This document shows positions 5,342 through 5,889 of a stretch of 5,889 bases of DNA, piece by piece. The stretch comes from Candidatus Rokuibacteriota bacterium. GTDB lineage: Bacteria > Methylomirabilota > Methylomirabilia > Rokubacteriales > CSP1-6. Each line of letters begins with the position of its first letter. Position 1 is the first letter of the stretch. The notes under the pieces were generated by a model. It did no database searches, had not been told where the DNA came from, and was given only the letters and a program-made list of their open reading frames with translations. The DNA lies in the NCBI GenBank assembly GCA_016201645.1, contig JACQCL010000230.1, positions 1 through 5,889 of the forward strand. The letters run 5' to 3'. The position numbers were made by a program, and so were the translations under genes.

Positions 5342-5889
5342 GGCGCCCACACTCCTCGTGGCGGACGACGATCCGGCGGTGCGGGAGAGCCTGGAGCGCA
5401 CCCTGAAGCGCGAGGGCTATCGGGTCGTGGTGGCGTCAGACGGCCAGGCTGGCCTCGAGCGTCTCAAGAGCGGCGGGGTGGACCTGGTGCTGGCGGATCT
5501 GAAGATGCCCGGGCTCAGCGGTCTCGAGCTCCTGCGCGCAGTCAAGACGGTGGCGCCAGACGTGGATGTGATCATGCTGACGGCCTTTGGCACGGTTGAG
5601 GAAGCCGTTCAGGCGATGAAGGACGGGGCGTACGACTTCCTGACCAAGCCGTTCCAGCGAGCCCAGCTCATCCGCCTGATCCGGAAGGCGCTCGAACGAC
5701 GGGCGCTCATCGAAGAAAATCGCGCGCTACAGCAAAGGCTGGATGACCTGCTCAGGCAGGGCGCGGTGATCGGCACGAGCCCGGCCTTCCAGCGGATGAT
5801 GACCCTGATCGAGCAGGTCGCCCCTAGCTCGGCCACGGTGCTTATCCAGGGCGAGAGCGGGACGGGCAAAGAGCCCGCCGCGCGGGCCA
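5334..5889 (+). CDS. NtrC-family sigma-54-dependent response regulator, N-terminal part (3' end outside window)
   Basis: The frame runs from ATG 5334 without a stop to the window end: 185 complete codons of a protein usually about 450-480 residues long. The receiver domain (about 5-120) has the acidic pocket D11, D12 and D13, phospho-acceptor D55 in LADLKMPG, switch T83 and the conserved K105 in LTKPF. A helical linker (about 120-142) leads to the start of the AAA+ sigma-54 activator domain, with VIGTSPAF (145-152) and Walker A GESGTGKE (173-180). The GAFTGA loop that touches sigma-54 and the DNA-binding helix-turn-helix would lie beyond the window. When phosphorylated by the upstream kinase it should activate sigma-54 promoters. 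After Walker A the sequence reads KEPAARA where the family nearly always has KELVARA. This may be a real variant or low-quality sequence at an edge. The family call is secure; the regulated genes are unknown. Confidence 0.93.
   Translation, partial: MAEAPTLLVADDDPAVRESLERTLKREGYRVVVASDGQAGLERLKSGGVDLVLADLKMPGLSGLELLRAVKTVAPDVDVIMLTAFGTVEEAVQAMKDGAYDFLTKPFQRAQLIRLIRKALERRALIEENRALQQRLDDLLRQGAVIGTSPAFQRMMTLIEQVAPSSATVLIQGESGTGKEPAARA

Noticed and set aside
3998..5401. A 467-codon open frame on the minus strand opposite the kinase
   Set aside because: Same reasoning: it is the shadow of a kinase with complete motifs, and its translation shows no fold-like pattern.
5586..5605. A TTGGCACG stretch resembling a sigma-54 -24 element
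   Set aside because: The GC expected at -12 is absent at the required spacing, and the site is inside the receiver-domain coding sequence.

Overview
This is a GC-rich window (roughly two thirds G+C by eye) with six genes, all on the + strand and packed almost end to end. There is no RNA gene, mobile element, CRISPR array or long intergenic gap. An NtrC-type response regulator carrying a sigma-54 activator AAA+ domain points to a GC-rich Gram-negative-type bacterium. Uncultured soil or sediment lineages such as Rokubacteria/Methylomirabilota or Deltaproteobacteria-like groups would fit, but that placement is a guess from gene style, not a measurement.

Layout: (1) 1-786, the C-terminal two thirds of a GT4 family glycosyltransferase, cut by the window start. 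(2) 807-1982, an alkaline-phosphatase-superfamily hydrolase with all seven metal-site residues and strong resemblance to phosphonoacetate hydrolase PhnA. (3) 1986-2979, a DppD/OppD-type ABC ATPase whose reading frame is broken by one extra C in a C6 run at 2723-2728, so its C-terminal cysteine-bearing domain is read only in another frame. (4) 2976-4001, an intact DppF/OppF-type ABC ATPase whose ATG overlaps the original dppD stop (ATGA). (5) 4043-5341, a multi-pass membrane sensor histidine kinase. (6) 5334-5889, an NtrC-family response regulator overlapping the kinase by 8 bases and cut by the window end just after the Walker A motif.

How the genes may work together: the hydrolase and the two ATPases are spaced 3 bases apart and then overlapped by 4, so they look like one transcription and translation unit. 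It would couple a peptide/nickel-type importer to hydrolysis of a phosphonate or phosphate ester. No permease or solute-binding protein gene is in the window, so they must lie outside it. The kinase/regulator pair follows after 41 bases and is a candidate local regulator of this unit through sigma-54 promoters, but no such promoter is visible here. The points most worth checking are the dppD frameshift, the PhnA-like enzyme in a peptide-transporter setting, and the odd residues after Walker A at the right edge. I did not find a clear previously undescribed system.
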